In this document: piece by piece, positions 40,566 through 54,525 of the stretch
How positions within the stretch are numbered: the stretch's first letter is position 1
Layout of the letters: each line of letters opens with the position of its first letter
Translations under genes and position numbers: made by a program
From: Ceratotherium simum simum
Lineage: Eukaryota; Chordata; Mammalia; Perissodactyla; Rhinocerotidae
Direction of reading: 5' to 3'
NCBI RefSeq assembly: GCF_000283155.1
Contig: NW_004454171.1
Location: 5,716,988-5,780,987, forward strand
Length of the DNA: 64,000 nucleotides
The notes under the pieces: generated by a model
Database searches by the model: none
What the model saw: only the letters and a program-made list of their open reading frames with translations
Told to the model about the DNA's origin: nothing

Positions 40566-41044
40566 TTCTTTGACATCAAGTATCTATTTTGTGGGGTCTT
40601 GGGGTGAGCCAACTCTCAATATGGCAGAAATGACCTCCCTTGGGAGAGGGCTATATGGTTACTGGCAGAGAATTGTATTGCCAGGAAAGAAGAAGTCACC
40701 GTAAGTTGCCCCAGAGGACAGGAGTTGCTCTTGGTTTGTACCCCTAAGTATACAATGACATGCTTTAGCTCTCTATACCCCTAAGAGACAATAGACTAAA
40801 AATTGCCTCCTGCTACCAAAATGAAGCCAGATCCAGCACAGGAAAATTAGCTTCACCCTGTGGGTGTCCAGCTCCAATTATATAGTAGCTTCTAATTATA
40901 AAACATTATTATTCAGTTTAAGAAGAATGGCCATGAACTTCAGCCTCTCATTAAAATTAAGAGTTTATTTGCTTAAAGTTGCTTGTTTGGAAAAACTGCT
41001 AGTGATGGCTTTGTTTATACACACAACCGTGTATGAACGTGCAA

Positions 41045-41340
41045 AGGCACACACACAGGCAGAATGTTGCATTTAGAATCTGGCAGACATTTGAATTTTT
41101 AGGACGTAGTAGCAAGTATTTTGGGTGACATATTCATATTTAATTCAATGAACTGAAATTCATGCTTGCCAGTGAGAAAAGAAAAAAAAGGAAAAAAAAA
41201 TGGGAATGAGTTAATCAGACATGAACAGCCCAAAGGCATAGAGCAGAGTGAGGAGAGTAGATGTATGAGGATACAGGGACTGATATGTGGAAATGATTCC
41301 ATGCCAATATTGGAACGAATCTGTGGGGGTACCTAGAGGT
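41045..41340. repeat. Diverged local duplication, copy A
   Basis: It shares acatttgaatttttaggac exactly (41087-41105) with 42736-42754, then attcatatttaat, gaatgagttaat and atgattccat blocks in the same order at near-constant offset (about 1650 bp). I do not recognise it as a known repeat. Confidence 0.7.
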
Positions 41341-41908
41341 CTCTCCTTTAGAGAGTGGATCCTCAGAGATCTATGTTTTCCACGACATTCTGCCCTAACA
41401 TGGAGGGTGTGTTAGACAACCTCCCTGCCATGGGACAGATGGGAGCTGAGACAGGACTGCCGATGGTCTGGGAGCAGTCATCCCCCTCCGCATCACTCGC
41501 TGGTGGACATTTCTATCAGTGCAGGTCAGCAGACAATTAACAACTAAAACAGTGAGCTTGAGCCTCTGCAGGGGGTTTTTAGACTCAAACCTCTCATTGG
41601 GAGACAAGCAAATGCAATCAGAATTAAACTATAAGAGCACAGCATAAGCCCCTTCCTTTCCTTCCTAGTTGGCTAAGTCTGCATGTCACAGTGATGCAGA
41701 AAAAGTTCATTCTGGAGGAGGCACTGGTCTATCTTTCTGAGCCAATCCACAGCTCTCTGGCATCACGGGGAGCCCTGTCCAAACCGTGATTTACCCAGGG
41801 CAGCTCTCCCCAGGTCAAATTTCAGTGTCAGCTCTGCAGGAAGCCGCCACAATCATTTTCCGGCCACTAATGATAAAATCTGCTAAGTGGGAGAAGGAGT
41901 GGTGAGGA

Positions 41909-41976
41909 TTGCAGTAGAGTAATAAAAAAACAAATGAACCAGTTGCAGTAGAGTAATAAAAAAACAAATGAACCAG
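41909..41976. repeat. Perfect 34-bp tandem duplication
   Basis: Two identical adjacent 34-bp units (41909-41942, 41943-41976) starting ttgcagtagagtaataaa. Perfect identity indicates a recent event or a possible assembly artefact. Confidence 0.95.
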
Positions 41977-42689
41977 GGTTTTCTAGAATGGATCACCAGT
42001 AGGAAATTAGGTGTAATTCTCCTCTCTCCCAGGCGCGTAGTTGACTGAGAACAGGGAGCTACAGCTGGACGCTCAGGAAAGCAGCAGCTGTGGTGTGTTT
42101 CTCCACTCACAGAAGGAACCAGTATGGTGCATTTTGGTTTTTTTAGAAAATAAGATATGCGCAATGCAGCAAATTCAACAAGAATCTTGAATTCAGGATT
42201 TCTAGCAGTAGTAGCAGGAGCTCAGATTTTTTTTAATTTGCATAATCCAGAGGTCCCAGATCTCTGAATTTTATTCTAAAATTCACAGTTGCTGAATCAA
42301 CAAAGAATGGTTCGTATCAGTAACACCACCTTCTCCAAAAAACACTTGTTTCTGAAATTCCAAGTTTATGGGGCTTGGCAGGATTGGGGAATGGGGGCTG
42401 GGAGGTGTGTTATGCTTTATTCTGTTACTATGTGTATTCTTAGTTTGATTAAAAACAGTGTGCTCACCTGATACCCAGGCAACAGTGTTTCTGAGCTAAA
42501 GAGCTTGTAACACACATACATACATAAACATCTTCTTTATCATATAAACTGAACGTTAAATAATTCTAAAATAGATTTATTACACAGCTAAATACTGCCC
42601 CAAAGACTGTTACTGAGCTTATAATGATTGACAACAGTGTAGCACAGTGAAGTATAAGAACGAATGATTGTTCTGTGCATACATGTGTT

Positions 42690-42990
42690 AGTCTACATGA
42701 GCACATACAAAAACTATGCATTTGATATCTGGCTCACATTTGAATTTTTAGGACACCATAGGTAGTCTTTTGATTGTATATTCATGAGCGATGCATTCAT
42801 ATTTAATGAATGAAACAAAAACGGCCTTTTGCTAGTCAGCAAAATAAAATGATGAAATGAGAATGAGTTAATTCGGAGATGAATAGCCAAACAACCTGGC
42901 AGAACTAGGTGGATGAAAGAGTATAGTAGAGTAGTGAGAAAAACATTCCATTTCAATGATAGAACAAATCCACGATTAAATGTGGTATTA
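42690..42990. repeat. Diverged local duplication, copy B
   Basis: Counterpart of 41045-41340, same orientation; colinear shared blocks with many substitutions and small gaps. Confidence 0.7.
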
Positions 42991-43043
42991 AATTTGGTTA
43001 TTTGTAGATAATTTTTTTGTCATTCCTTAATCTTCTTAAACTT

Positions 43044-43285
43044 CTTTTTTTTTTGGTGAGGAAGATTGGTCCTGAGCTAACATCTGCCAATCCTCCTCCT
43101 TTTGCTGAGGAAGACAGGCCCTGGGCTAACATCCATGCGCATCTTCCTCCACTTTATATGGGACGCCGCCACAGCATGGCTTGACAACTAGTGCGTCGGT
43201 GCGCGCTTGGGATCTGAACCGGCGAACCCTGGGCCGCGGCAGCAGAGGGCGTGCACTTAACCACTTGGGCCACGGGGCTGGCCCC
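43044..43285 (-). repeat. ERE SINE (reverse)
   Basis: T-run, ggtgaggaagattggtcctg, and a reversed head ending gccacggggctggcccc. Flanks aatcttcttaaactt (43029-43043) and aatcttattaaactt (43286-43300) differ at one base, a clear target-site duplication. Confidence 0.93.
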
Positions 43286-44009
43286 AATCTTATTAAACTT
43301 TTTCGTTACATATTTCCATATCAGATGACATCTTAGTTTCATTTATGCTTATTGGGTCATGGAGGTTTCTTTGGTTATTATTTTAGTACATAAAGTATTT
43401 TTTGTCTTTCTTCCTCCCAAATGGAAATCAGACAACAGTCACTTTGTGACACTTGAATTTCCTGACTCTTAAGAGAAAGGACCTCTAGCAGAATGTTAAT
43501 CCACTTTAAATCCATCTTTATAAGCTGAACAACTAGAGTCATTACAAAATAAGTCTTATTTTTTAATGTCATACTTGTCACACATTATTTTCTATCCTTT
43601 TTAATGTAAATATGATTCTCAAGTATTTTATATCTATATACACACACACACACATATATGAAACGATTTGTGTTTCTTTGCCTATCAATCATAGAATTGT
43701 GTGCCTTGGATGGCTTAAAAAAATAAAGTGTGTGCCTCCTCAAGAACTCTTTCACAATTTCTTAATTCCTTTAAGCCTTTCTTCGTGAAAGTAAGGCACC
43801 GTGTGGCTAAGGCTAGGCTTATGAAGACTTCTAGGTAATACGCCTCTTCAAATAACCTAGAAAGAAACGGCTCTTAAGATCTTAAGTTATATGTATTTTT
43901 GAATATTAAGATTTTAACTCACATAAAACTATTAAGTATTCCATCTTTTTACCAGGAATACTCAACAAATTTTTAATTACTATTACAACTGCTTCAAAAT
44001 CTCACTGAG

Positions 44010-44357
44010 GGGGCCGGCCCCGTGGCTTGGCGGTTAAGTGCACGCACTCCGCTACTGGCGGCCCGGGTTCCGATCCCGGGCGCGCACCGACGCACCGCTT
44101 CTCCGGCCATGCTGAGGCCGCGTCCCACATGCGGCAACTAGAAGGATGTGCAACTATGATGTACAACTATCTACTGGGGGGCTTTGGGGAAAAAAAAAGG
44201 AGGAGGATTGGCAATCGAAGTTAGCTCAGAGCCGGTCTTCCTCAGCAAAAAAGAGGAGGATTAGCACTGATGTTAGTTCAGGGCTGATCTTCCTCACAAA
44301 AAAAAAAAAAAAAAGAAGAAAAAAAGAAAGGAGAGGGAAATAAGAAAAAAAAAAAAC
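44010..44357 (+). repeat. ERE SINE, long-bodied subtype (ERE1-like)
   Basis: The head is ggggccggccccgtggcttg, with cacgcactccgctactggcg, gcttctccggccatgctgag and ggcaactagaaggatgtgca. Long A-rich tail. Duplication ctcactgag at 44001-44009 and 44358-44366. Confidence 0.95.
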
Positions 44358-45734
44358 CTCACTGAGAATCTATTATATGTGATCTAGATGGCTAACCTAG
44401 ATACCATAGTAACAACTTAAACAGTTTTCATAATATGGCAATCAGAAATGAGACTTCTCATTATTTTTTAATCCATGTAATCGTAAGCCTCTAATTTTCT
44501 TTCTAAATTGGAATGTTAGGTTTCTTTGTCCTGCTCACAAAGCACATGGAAGAATTTGTTTTGATATAGAGTAACTAAGCCAACACTGTTTCTACTATGA
44601 AATATGAATTTCCCCCAAAACAGTTTCATTTCAAAATATGAGACAACAGGTCACAGTCCCTAAATTTCAAGTAGTTAAGTCTAAAGGCTGAACAAAGGCT
44701 CTCAAAATACAATCTCAGGATCTATAGTATTTAATTCTCTTAGAAGCTAATATCTCTAAGTATTTTATTGTGGATGATAAGTAAGTAGTGACAGGTCTTT
44801 GGCTCAATAAACTGCAGTAACTAAAATGATCTGTTTTAGATGTATTAATGCCACTTTTAAAGATGACCACATTTACTGCTCTGACCCAGTGTGAAATAAA
44901 CAGGGGTATTTTCCAGCATCTTTTTGTTTTTTCCAGAATAAATTTGCTGAACCTTTGGTTCTCATCCCTCCCCAATTCACCTGTAAAGCTAATGCTTGTC
45001 TGAACTGAAAAATACACTTAAGAGTCGGCCTAGACAATCACCCCAAACCTTCAAGAAGGATGTGTAAATTGCATAAATTGCATTTTAAATATGGTCATCA
45101 CACTTATTAAATTTAAATATTTAAATTTAGAAAGAAACACATATTCTCTTCTGGCATTTGAATTTCTGATTTTATTCCTTTTCTGATTTTTCGAAATGGG
45201 AGCCCTTCTTGTCTTTGGTCCATCCTATTACACAGTGATTTCTCTTAACAGCTGATCTTTTTAATGAGGTGTTCTTATACACAGCTGTTTCCTTGGCGTG
45301 TTGTGTTAATATACTCACATATGTTACAGTTATATTCAGTGTATACTGCAGTCAGACTTCTGCACCCTAAACTGAGACCCTTCCACTGGTCAATGAGGGG
45401 GTCCTTCTGCTTTATGATTCTCAACCACAGCAACAAAAACAATCGTCAAAAAGTCTTGGGTAGGATTACAAAAAAACAGAGAAAAAGACAACTGTTCAAG
45501 ACAGGTGAGAAACACAGTAAGAAGGGTCCTGAAGTGGGGCTTCCATGAGAGTGCACCCATGACATCTGATTTATTAATTTTAAAAAGAACATACCAAAAA
45601 AAAAAAAAAGAACGTGAGGCTTCCTGCTTCGGTAGAACCTGTTTTGATATTGCGGAAATTAAAAAAAATCACAGATTATTTCTGCAGTGAGCTGAGACCT
45701 CCAGAGAATGCCAAGAACACCCAGACTCTAAGTC

Positions 45735-46130
45735 ACGGGGCGGCAGAGAAGACTTGCAGGCGGCCAGCGCCGCGCGAACGCTTACCTGGACCGAGCCTCG
45801 GCGGGGAACGGCGAGTCCCCAGCGGCGCGGCTCGGGGAGGCGGGCTGCCGCGGCGAGGACAGGGACGCGCCACGCACTTGCTTGGGGGACCGTGGCACGT
45901 CACTGACGGAGGCGTCTGGCCCGGGGCACGGGAAGCACGGGGAGGTCTCCGCCGCGGCGGCGCTCTGCCCCTGAGCGCGTCGCTGGTTCTCCACGCCGAG
46001 CGGCACCTCGGCGTCGGCCACGCCGTCGCTCCCGCGGGCCGCGCAGCCCCTGCACTCCGCCGCGCCCGCCCTGAGCCCCGCGCCCTCGGGCCTGGAGCAG
46101 AGAGAACTCGGCTCCTTGCTCCACTCGGCC
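45735..46130. other. CpG-dense block covering the 3' half of the large SVIL exon and donor
   Basis: CG dinucleotides are dense (for example cggcgcggctcgg, cgccgcggcggcgc, gcgtcggccacgccgtcgct), unlike the AT-rich introns. The block covers most of the downstream half of the 45786-46437 exon plus about 50 bp of intron. It could be an intragenic CpG island or a biased-gene-conversion hotspot; no TATA or start evidence was seen. Confidence 0.7.
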
Positions 46131-46437
46131 TGGCGGTCGCTTTTTCCTCCCCTTTTCTCCACAGCATCAGGGTCCTTCCTGGACTTGATGTATCGAGATG
46201 TTGATTCGGAGTCGGCTTCAGAATCCAGACTTAGCCCATATTTTTCCGCCAACTGCCTTCTCCTCTCCGCCTTGTACCTGGCGATCCTTTCGGCTTTGGA
46301 CTCCAGACTCTGTGTGTCCATGATCCCTGAACTGTAAGATGAGTCACCATGGACGCCTGAGGTTTCTGTGTAGAGTTTAGATCGAGTCGGCTTCTCTACC
46401 GAAGAATCAGAAGTTTCTTCCTCTTCATTTGATCGGC
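45786..46437 (-). CDS. SVIL: SVIL large coding exon, residues about 54-271
   Basis: A 652-nt exon, acceptor cttcttgtag/GCCGATC and donor TCCAG/gtaagc. It begins [20 protein letters not shown] and contains the strongly conserved basic helix [20 protein letters not shown], which looks like a nuclear-localisation or charged-helix segment. The second half (about 45790-46130) is very CpG-rich and encodes alanine, arginine and glycine where the recalled human sequence has serine, aspartate and threonine; only short anchors such as ENQRR, DVPRSPK and the final EAR remain. The exon ends AG/, able to join three different acceptors in frame: the archvillin exon at 30936 (AG+T), the exon at 28653 (AG+A) and the exon at 26558 (AG+G). 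Confidence 0.96.
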
Positions 46438-46580
46438 CTACAAGAAGAGCACACAGATAATACACACAGATGTCAAGACACACATTTACTCCACTCTGTT
46501 CTGTACACAATACACACGTGAGCGCCCACGCTGTGAAGGACCGATTTCTCACACAGGAGTAGTTAGCTAAGATGATTTAC

Positions 46581-46610
46581 CTGGGATGCTGACGAACTCG
46601 GAGATCTGCC
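46581..46610 (-). CDS. SVIL: Predicted 30-nt SVIL microexon (adds GQISEFVSIP)
   Basis: Read from sequence: minus-strand cccgtgtttcag acceptor, 30 nt, then CAG/gtaaatc donor. Both neighbours meet in phase 1, and 30 nt is a multiple of three, so inclusion is frame-neutral. The split G codon becomes ...SPHI-GQISEFVSIP-GRSNEE. There is no stop. It lies 143 nt upstream of the next exon, a short intron typical of regulated microexons. The canonical supervillin protein I recall joins HIG directly to RSN, so this is most likely an optional cassette exon. Support is splice signals, phase and coding-like residues, not a recalled transcript. Confidence 0.65.
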
Positions 46611-49228
<2,618 letters not shown>

Positions 49229-49254
49229 CTAATTATGTACAATAAATATCTTAC

Positions 49255-49312
49255 CTTTTCATTTCTAAAAATTCTTTCCTCTTTGGTTCAAAGATTTTTC
49301 TTAATTCTGCAA
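49255..49312 (-). CDS. SVIL: SVIL exon with canonical start codon (MK...)
   Basis: A 58-nt exon, acceptor ttttag/TTGCAG and donor GAAAAG/gtaag. The last 8 nt are ATG AAA AG, giving MK plus two bases of R, which join the next exon to make [10 protein letters not shown], the known supervillin N terminus. The ATG context has G at -3 and A at +4, moderate by Kozak rules. Upstream of the ATG the same frame is open (VAELRKIFEPKRKEFLE) and links in phase to the exon at 56674-56758. A long (AC)n microsatellite lies about 200 bp upstream in the intron. Confidence 0.88.
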
Positions 49313-49364
49313 CTAAAATAAAACCAAAAAGAATAAAAAGATAGTCTAGGATTTAGTAGTCATG

Positions 49365-49516
49365 CATTCATTTTATTCATTCATGCAACATACATTTATT
49401 GAACTCATATTTCTGTTCTTGGCTCCCATGCAAATGTGAGATACAAAACTGACACAGTTCCTGTTTTCATGGAGATTGTCTTCTAGGGGGAGAGGCAGAG
49501 GCCAAATGAGAAGCGT

Positions 49517-49556
<40 letters not shown>

Positions 49557-49690
49557 CACAGGTTGGGCTAAGAACTAAAACCATGAGAGTAAGAGATGTA
49601 GTAATAGCAGCGAGTTCTGTTTCATCCAGGGAGTCAGAGGAGGCCTGAACAGAAAGATCTTTCTAGCAAGCGGAAATCTCAATATCTGTT
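49365..49690 (-). repeat. L2 LINE 3' end with internal (AC)n
   Basis: ttcattcatgcaacatacat, ttattgaactcatatttctg and acagttcctgttttcatgga form the reversed L2 3' end; (AC)n of about 19 units at 49517-49555 lies inside; aggaggcctgaacagaaaga follows. Confidence 0.75.
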
Positions 49691-51032
49691 TTTAACTGTT
49701 ATTAGGTTTAAAAAAGTATTTTAAGCTCTTCATCATGGGAAACATCACACATTTGAAGAAGTAGAGACTAGTACTACGAACCCCTCCGCGCTCATCAGTA
49801 AGCTACAGCAAGCATGACTCACAACACTCCTGTTTCATAACCTGTAAATACCTATAACTACCTGATGGTTTCCAGCGGTACCTAAAGCAGCATCCCCAGT
49901 TCACTACAGTTTAGACTAACACAGTTCCCAAGCCTCCCCTTACAAGCCTTCACTAGAGGAAAATGTTAATTATTGTTTCTTTGCTACAATTTAGGTGAAT
50001 GATGGATAAAGTAATTACCCCAATTCTGGCAACACTGGATGAGCAGACAAATGTTGTGCTGAGGTTGGGAGGGTCTCATGTGTACTGACTACAAAGATAT
50101 TCCTAAGATGCCAAATAGTGGTTTCTTTGGAGAAATGGCTCAATTTGGTGGAGAATAAAGGTCTCTCTTCCGGCCTCCCCCTCAATCATGTGACTTCACA
50201 AGGGCTCATCTGAGTGTTTCCTATTGAGGACCCAGGAATGGGCGGGAGAGGAGTCTCGGATAGCCCCAGGGCCCAGGAAAATTTTGAAAGGCTGAGTCAA
50301 AGAAGAAACTCAAAGGAGGGGGTATGAATACATGGAATTTAATTTCCAGTGCTTCCATTTGCATTCTATTTTTTCGAAGTAGTCATTTTTAGTAATGAGT
50401 CAAAATCACACACATATACACATGACTTTTATATTGTCCTTTGTGTTCAAAGACACAAATCGTGTATTTGTTATTTATTTATATAGTTTTTTAAATGATA
50501 GCCACTTTAATATTTTAGTTGGCTTGACTTTTTTAAAGATAGTTGGCTTCATAAAAAAGTCTCTCTCTCAGTTAGCCTTCCCAGGAACCAGAGGAGCTGG
50601 AGGCAGAGGTGTGCTTGCTCTGCAATGTGAATTATGTTCCTATTTGGAAGAAAAGGGTATAACGATAATGGCGCATCCTGTGTGCTACCTTTTGAGGAAG
50701 CTCAGCCAATAATAGCTTCCCATTTAGCAAATTAGCTCTAGTGAGATTATGGTGATAAAAATGTAATGGCTGGTAGTACATATTTTGAAAACATTTTGAA
50801 GGATGGTATAAACCAAAGAGTTTCAATTAATTATTTAAACCCCAAAGAAGAGAATAGGGCCCTATTTTTCATAAGACTGCTCAAGAAGCTATTGAAATCA
50901 AATTCCAAGTGCTCTGAAATGTAGGTCTTAAACGCATGCTTCAAACCCCTACCTGAGAAATAGACTATATTATTAGGGTACTTAGTGGCATAATGAGCCT
51001 TTTCTCCTCCAAAATTATTCCAAGTAGGTATG

Positions 51033-51384
51033 CTGAGGTCTGAATGTTTATGTCCCCCCAAAATTCCTAAGTTGCAATCCTAACCCCTAATGTGATGTAT
51101 CAGGAGGTGGGACGTTTGAGAGGTATTTCGGCTCCACTCTCATGGCTGGGATTAGTGTCCTTACGAAAGAGGCCCCACAGAGCTCTCTGGGCCCTTCCTC
51201 CACGTGATGATATGATGGGAAGACGGCAGCGTGCAACTGCAAGAGCTTCCTCACCAGGACCTCACCATGCTGGCACTCTAATCTCAGACTTCCAGCCTCC
51301 AGAGCTGTGAGCAATACATTTCTGTTGTTTATAAGCCACTCAATCTACGGTACTTTGTTACAGCAGTTCAAACAGATGAAGACA
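51033..51384 (+). repeat. MLT1-type LTR (ERVL-MaLR)
   Basis: tgctgaggtctgaatgttta, aatgtgatgtatcaggaggt, cagacttccagcctccagag and ctgttgtttataagccactc give the full LTR pattern, ending agatgaagaca. It is a solitary LTR. Confidence 0.85.
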
Positions 51385-52084
51385 GAGTATATGTCAAAAT
51401 ATTAACGTAACACACACAGAGTGGCATATAACTTCCATTGGGAAAAGTTAAGATATACTTTTTTTGTCCTAATTTGAGACTGAAAATCTCCTTGCATTTC
51501 ATTAAATTTTTAATTTTTAAAATTTTCTATAAAAATTATGTAACTAAAGATATTGAAAAAAGTTCTAGCAGTACAGTGAAAAAGCTAAGCAACAAGTTGC
51601 TTCCTGACATTCTTTTTTCCCATATTCTAGAAGGAAAGATCAACTAATTGGGAGACTATGCAAATGTCCCACCCACAACACAACTGTCCTTTCCTACTGC
51701 CATTACCGCTCTGCTTAAATATTCCATGAGGACTAAGATAATACAAGAATGGGGCAGGCTGATGGTCAGAATAGTTGTTCATCACAGAAACTGAACCCCC
51801 AGAAGCCTGGGACAGGGAGAAGAAAGAGAAGGACAGGGCAGGCAATCCAAGTTATCCCACTGTCCATGGTGATCTCTGTCCCTTTCTGGACAGAATAGGG
51901 TGGGCAGCCACCAGTGAACACTGTCATCTGATCGCCATGCACTGCTGGATATAAGAAGTCTCAAGATAGCATTGAGCAGGCACCCAGGTGCCCCTCTTCA
52001 GTGTCACCGACACAGAATGCTGGCTCTGGAAGAGATCACAGATCACCATGAGGGCACTAACGGCCTTCTGAGTGGGAAATGTCT

Positions 52085-52232
52085 TTGTGGTGAGCCCGCA
52101 CTGCAGGATGTTGAGTATCCTGGATTCTCCTACTCAATGCCAAATCATCCCCAGTTGCTATGACACAAAGATGCTCCCATATGATTCCAAAGTACCCCCC
52201 TAGGGATGGTACTGTCCTGGCCTGAGAACCAT
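52085..52232 (-). mobile_element. MER5-type hAT MITE remnant
   Basis: gcaggatgttgagtatcctg, gccaaatcatccccagttgc and cctggcctgagaaccattg match the reversed MER5A order, ending in the diagnostic gagaaccactg-like terminus. Confidence 0.7.
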
Positions 52233-53089
52233 TGAACTCAGTACAAAGATTTCAAATAAGGCAGCCTGTCCCCTAGACACCCATGTTCTAGGTTACACCA
52301 AAGACAGACACCACTAGCCCATCGCTGCAGTCTTCAGTCAAGCTCAGATTCAAACGCAAAACTATTCCAAGCCTATAATCTTATAGTCCTTTCTGATCAT
52401 TTACTGAGGAATGAAATGAGGTCATGTATCAAACTAAATGTATCGGTGAGCTTATTAATTCGTAGTGGAAATCTATAATGAAACTTTTAGGAAAATAAAA
52501 ACTCCCTCCAGGAAATAAATTACCACTCGGTCTATTCTTTCTAATAAATATATTTTTAATTACCAAGATTTGCTTCATTCCTATAGACATGAGATTATAG
52601 GGGGAAAGAAATGATGTGGAAGACAAAAAGAAGTATCAAAGACACATCTTGAGTCTGGCTTCCTTTCCCCAAATTGATAGTTTAAAAGTAAAGTTAGTAA
52701 AACAAACATGTAATATAATTACTCTAGTATATCTATCCCATGGGAAAACACTTCCATTCTATGAAAGAGAATGATGTTTTATTTGAATTGCTGATGTGTG
52801 TGTAATTTTTTTGTTTCTTTCCAGGAAAAAACTTCATATGGGTACTTGTAATCCTAATCAGGCCCTCCAACTGAATTTTTGTCAGATTTATTATAAAGCA
52901 CTGAAAAAAACCTAATCCTGAGAAATCTCGGAAGTCACCCCAGCTGCGGAATCTATGTTGTCACTCCATCGTTTCATTTATCGAGACTACAAACAGCTCC
53001 ACCAGAGGTATCTTCTCACTGATGGTCTTGAATATAGTTTATTATTCTTTATGATCTACCAAGAAAAACTTTCTTTTCTTTAAAATTTT

Positions 53090-53595
53090 TATATAAATTC
53101 AGACTTATAGAAAAATTAAAAGACATCTTTCATAATATGTTAACATTTTACTCCATTTGGTTTATTTATTTATTTTATTTTTTGGTGAGGAAGATTGGCA
53201 CTGAGCTAACATCTGTTGCCAATCTCCCTCCTTTCGCTTGAGGAAGATTGTTGCTGAGCTAACATCTGTGCCCGTCTTCCTCTATTTTATACATGGGACG
53301 CCACCACAGCATGGCTTGATAAGCAGTGTGTAGGTCCGCGCCCAGGATCCAAACCTGCAAACCCCGGGCTGCCAAAGCAGAGCTCGCAAATTTCACTACG
53401 CCACCCCAGGCTGGCCCCCATTTGATTAATGTTTACCTTTTTTCTCTCTATGTATGCATATTTATGTGTGTATACACATGCACACACATTTACATATAAA
53501 CTTTTCTGAACCATCTAAGAGTAAGCTGCAGCAGGATGCCTCTTCATGGCTAAATTCTTCAGTGTATATTTCCTAAGAATAAGGAATAAGGATGT
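53090..53595. repeat. Old L1 3' UTR-like segment, interrupted by ERE
   Basis: Left part aattcagacttatagaaaaa...tgttaacattttactcc; right part accatctaagagtaagctgc, ttcagtgtatatttcctaag. The ERE at 53163-53417 is inserted between them. Confidence 0.5.
53163..53417 (-). repeat. ERE SINE (reverse)
   Basis: ggtgaggaagattggcactg and a reversed head ending caggctggcccc. Flanks ccatttggtt (53153-53162) and ccatttgatt (53418-53427). Confidence 0.9.
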
Positions 53596-54344
53596 TCTTT
53601 AAAATTAGATTGGACAGCCATAATTCAATTGATTGTATGCCGTGTCATATGTGTATAATTCATAACTGGTCCAGATAATAGTAATACTAGTGATCCTACA
53701 ATCCAGATATAAACAAGCACAGCTGATCTAACTTCTGTGGTAATATTTTCTACTTTGCTTTCAAGTACATGAAGACTTTTACACATACTAAATTATCCCT
53801 TATTATATACCTGCTATTTCAGTCTGCTGCCCATGTCTGAGCAATATGGATTCTATGAGTGTATTTCTTTAGTTATTTCTGATAGGAAATGGTTGGTTAT
53901 TTTCCAAGCAAGGCAATTTAAGGAGATTTGACATCAGGGCTATAATACTTTATAAAGTTATTTAACTGCCTAATATACTTTGTAATAACATATAATACCA
54001 ATACTCAGGGTAATTTGGGCTGCTAGGCACTTTTCTTGGGAAGCGTTTCTTCAAATAGCTCTGAAAAATAGGCTTTCTGGTAAAGTTATTGTTGAGTTCA
54101 GTCCTCCAAACCCGAGTACAGTAGAATCTTCCAAAGAAAGGTAAGTGGCAGGGGGGCTGCCAAGAAGACTTCTCTCCTCTCCTGCATGTGACAACCTAAG
54201 GGCAGCGGCCAGATCCAGAATATTCTGAATACTGATCTTAATTCCCACAGGAGTAATGCATTTAAACTTTTACACTTGGATGGCAGCCACTAATATAAAG
54301 ACAAGCAGCTTATAAAATGACTAATTATAAAACTAGAGCAATAA

Positions 54345-54525
54345 GGAGGAGGGGTGATGGCTAAGAAGTGTGGGGTTTCTTTTCAGGATAATGGAAATGT
54401 TCTAAAATTGACTGTGGTGATGGATACACAACTCTGTGACTATACTAAAAGCCACTAAATTGTATACTTTAAATGGATGAATTGTATGGTATATGACTTA
54501 TAGCTCAGTAAAGCTGTTTAAAAAA
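54345..54525 (+). repeat. L1M 3' end
   Basis: gtggtgatggatacacaact, actaaattgtatactttaaa and tggatgaattgtatggtata match old L1 3' ends. Confidence 0.7.

Larger units (their letters stand above)
30937..45785 (-). other. SVIL: SVIL large intron upstream of the muscle insert
   Basis: 14.8 kb. It holds two related MITEs, an L2 split by one of them, long L2 segments, four L1/MIR remnants, three EREs, a diverged 1.65-kb-spaced duplication and a 34-bp tandem duplication, all listed separately. Stretches 32890-33550, 34950-35760, 37580-38350, 38540-39500, 40570-41040, 41340-41900, 41980-42690 and 44370-45785 show no recognisable feature. Confidence 0.8.

Noticed and set aside
44010..44110. tRNA-like sequences with A/B-box motifs (also at 58280, 35776, 7316)
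   Set aside because: They are heads of ERE SINEs followed by SINE bodies and A-tails, with target-site duplications, not functional tRNA genes.
45614..46204. 196-codon plus-strand open frame and other overlapping frames in the GC-rich block
   Set aside because: They overlap the well-supported minus-strand SVIL exon; the open frames follow from high G+C and lack of AT-rich stop codons, and match no family I know.
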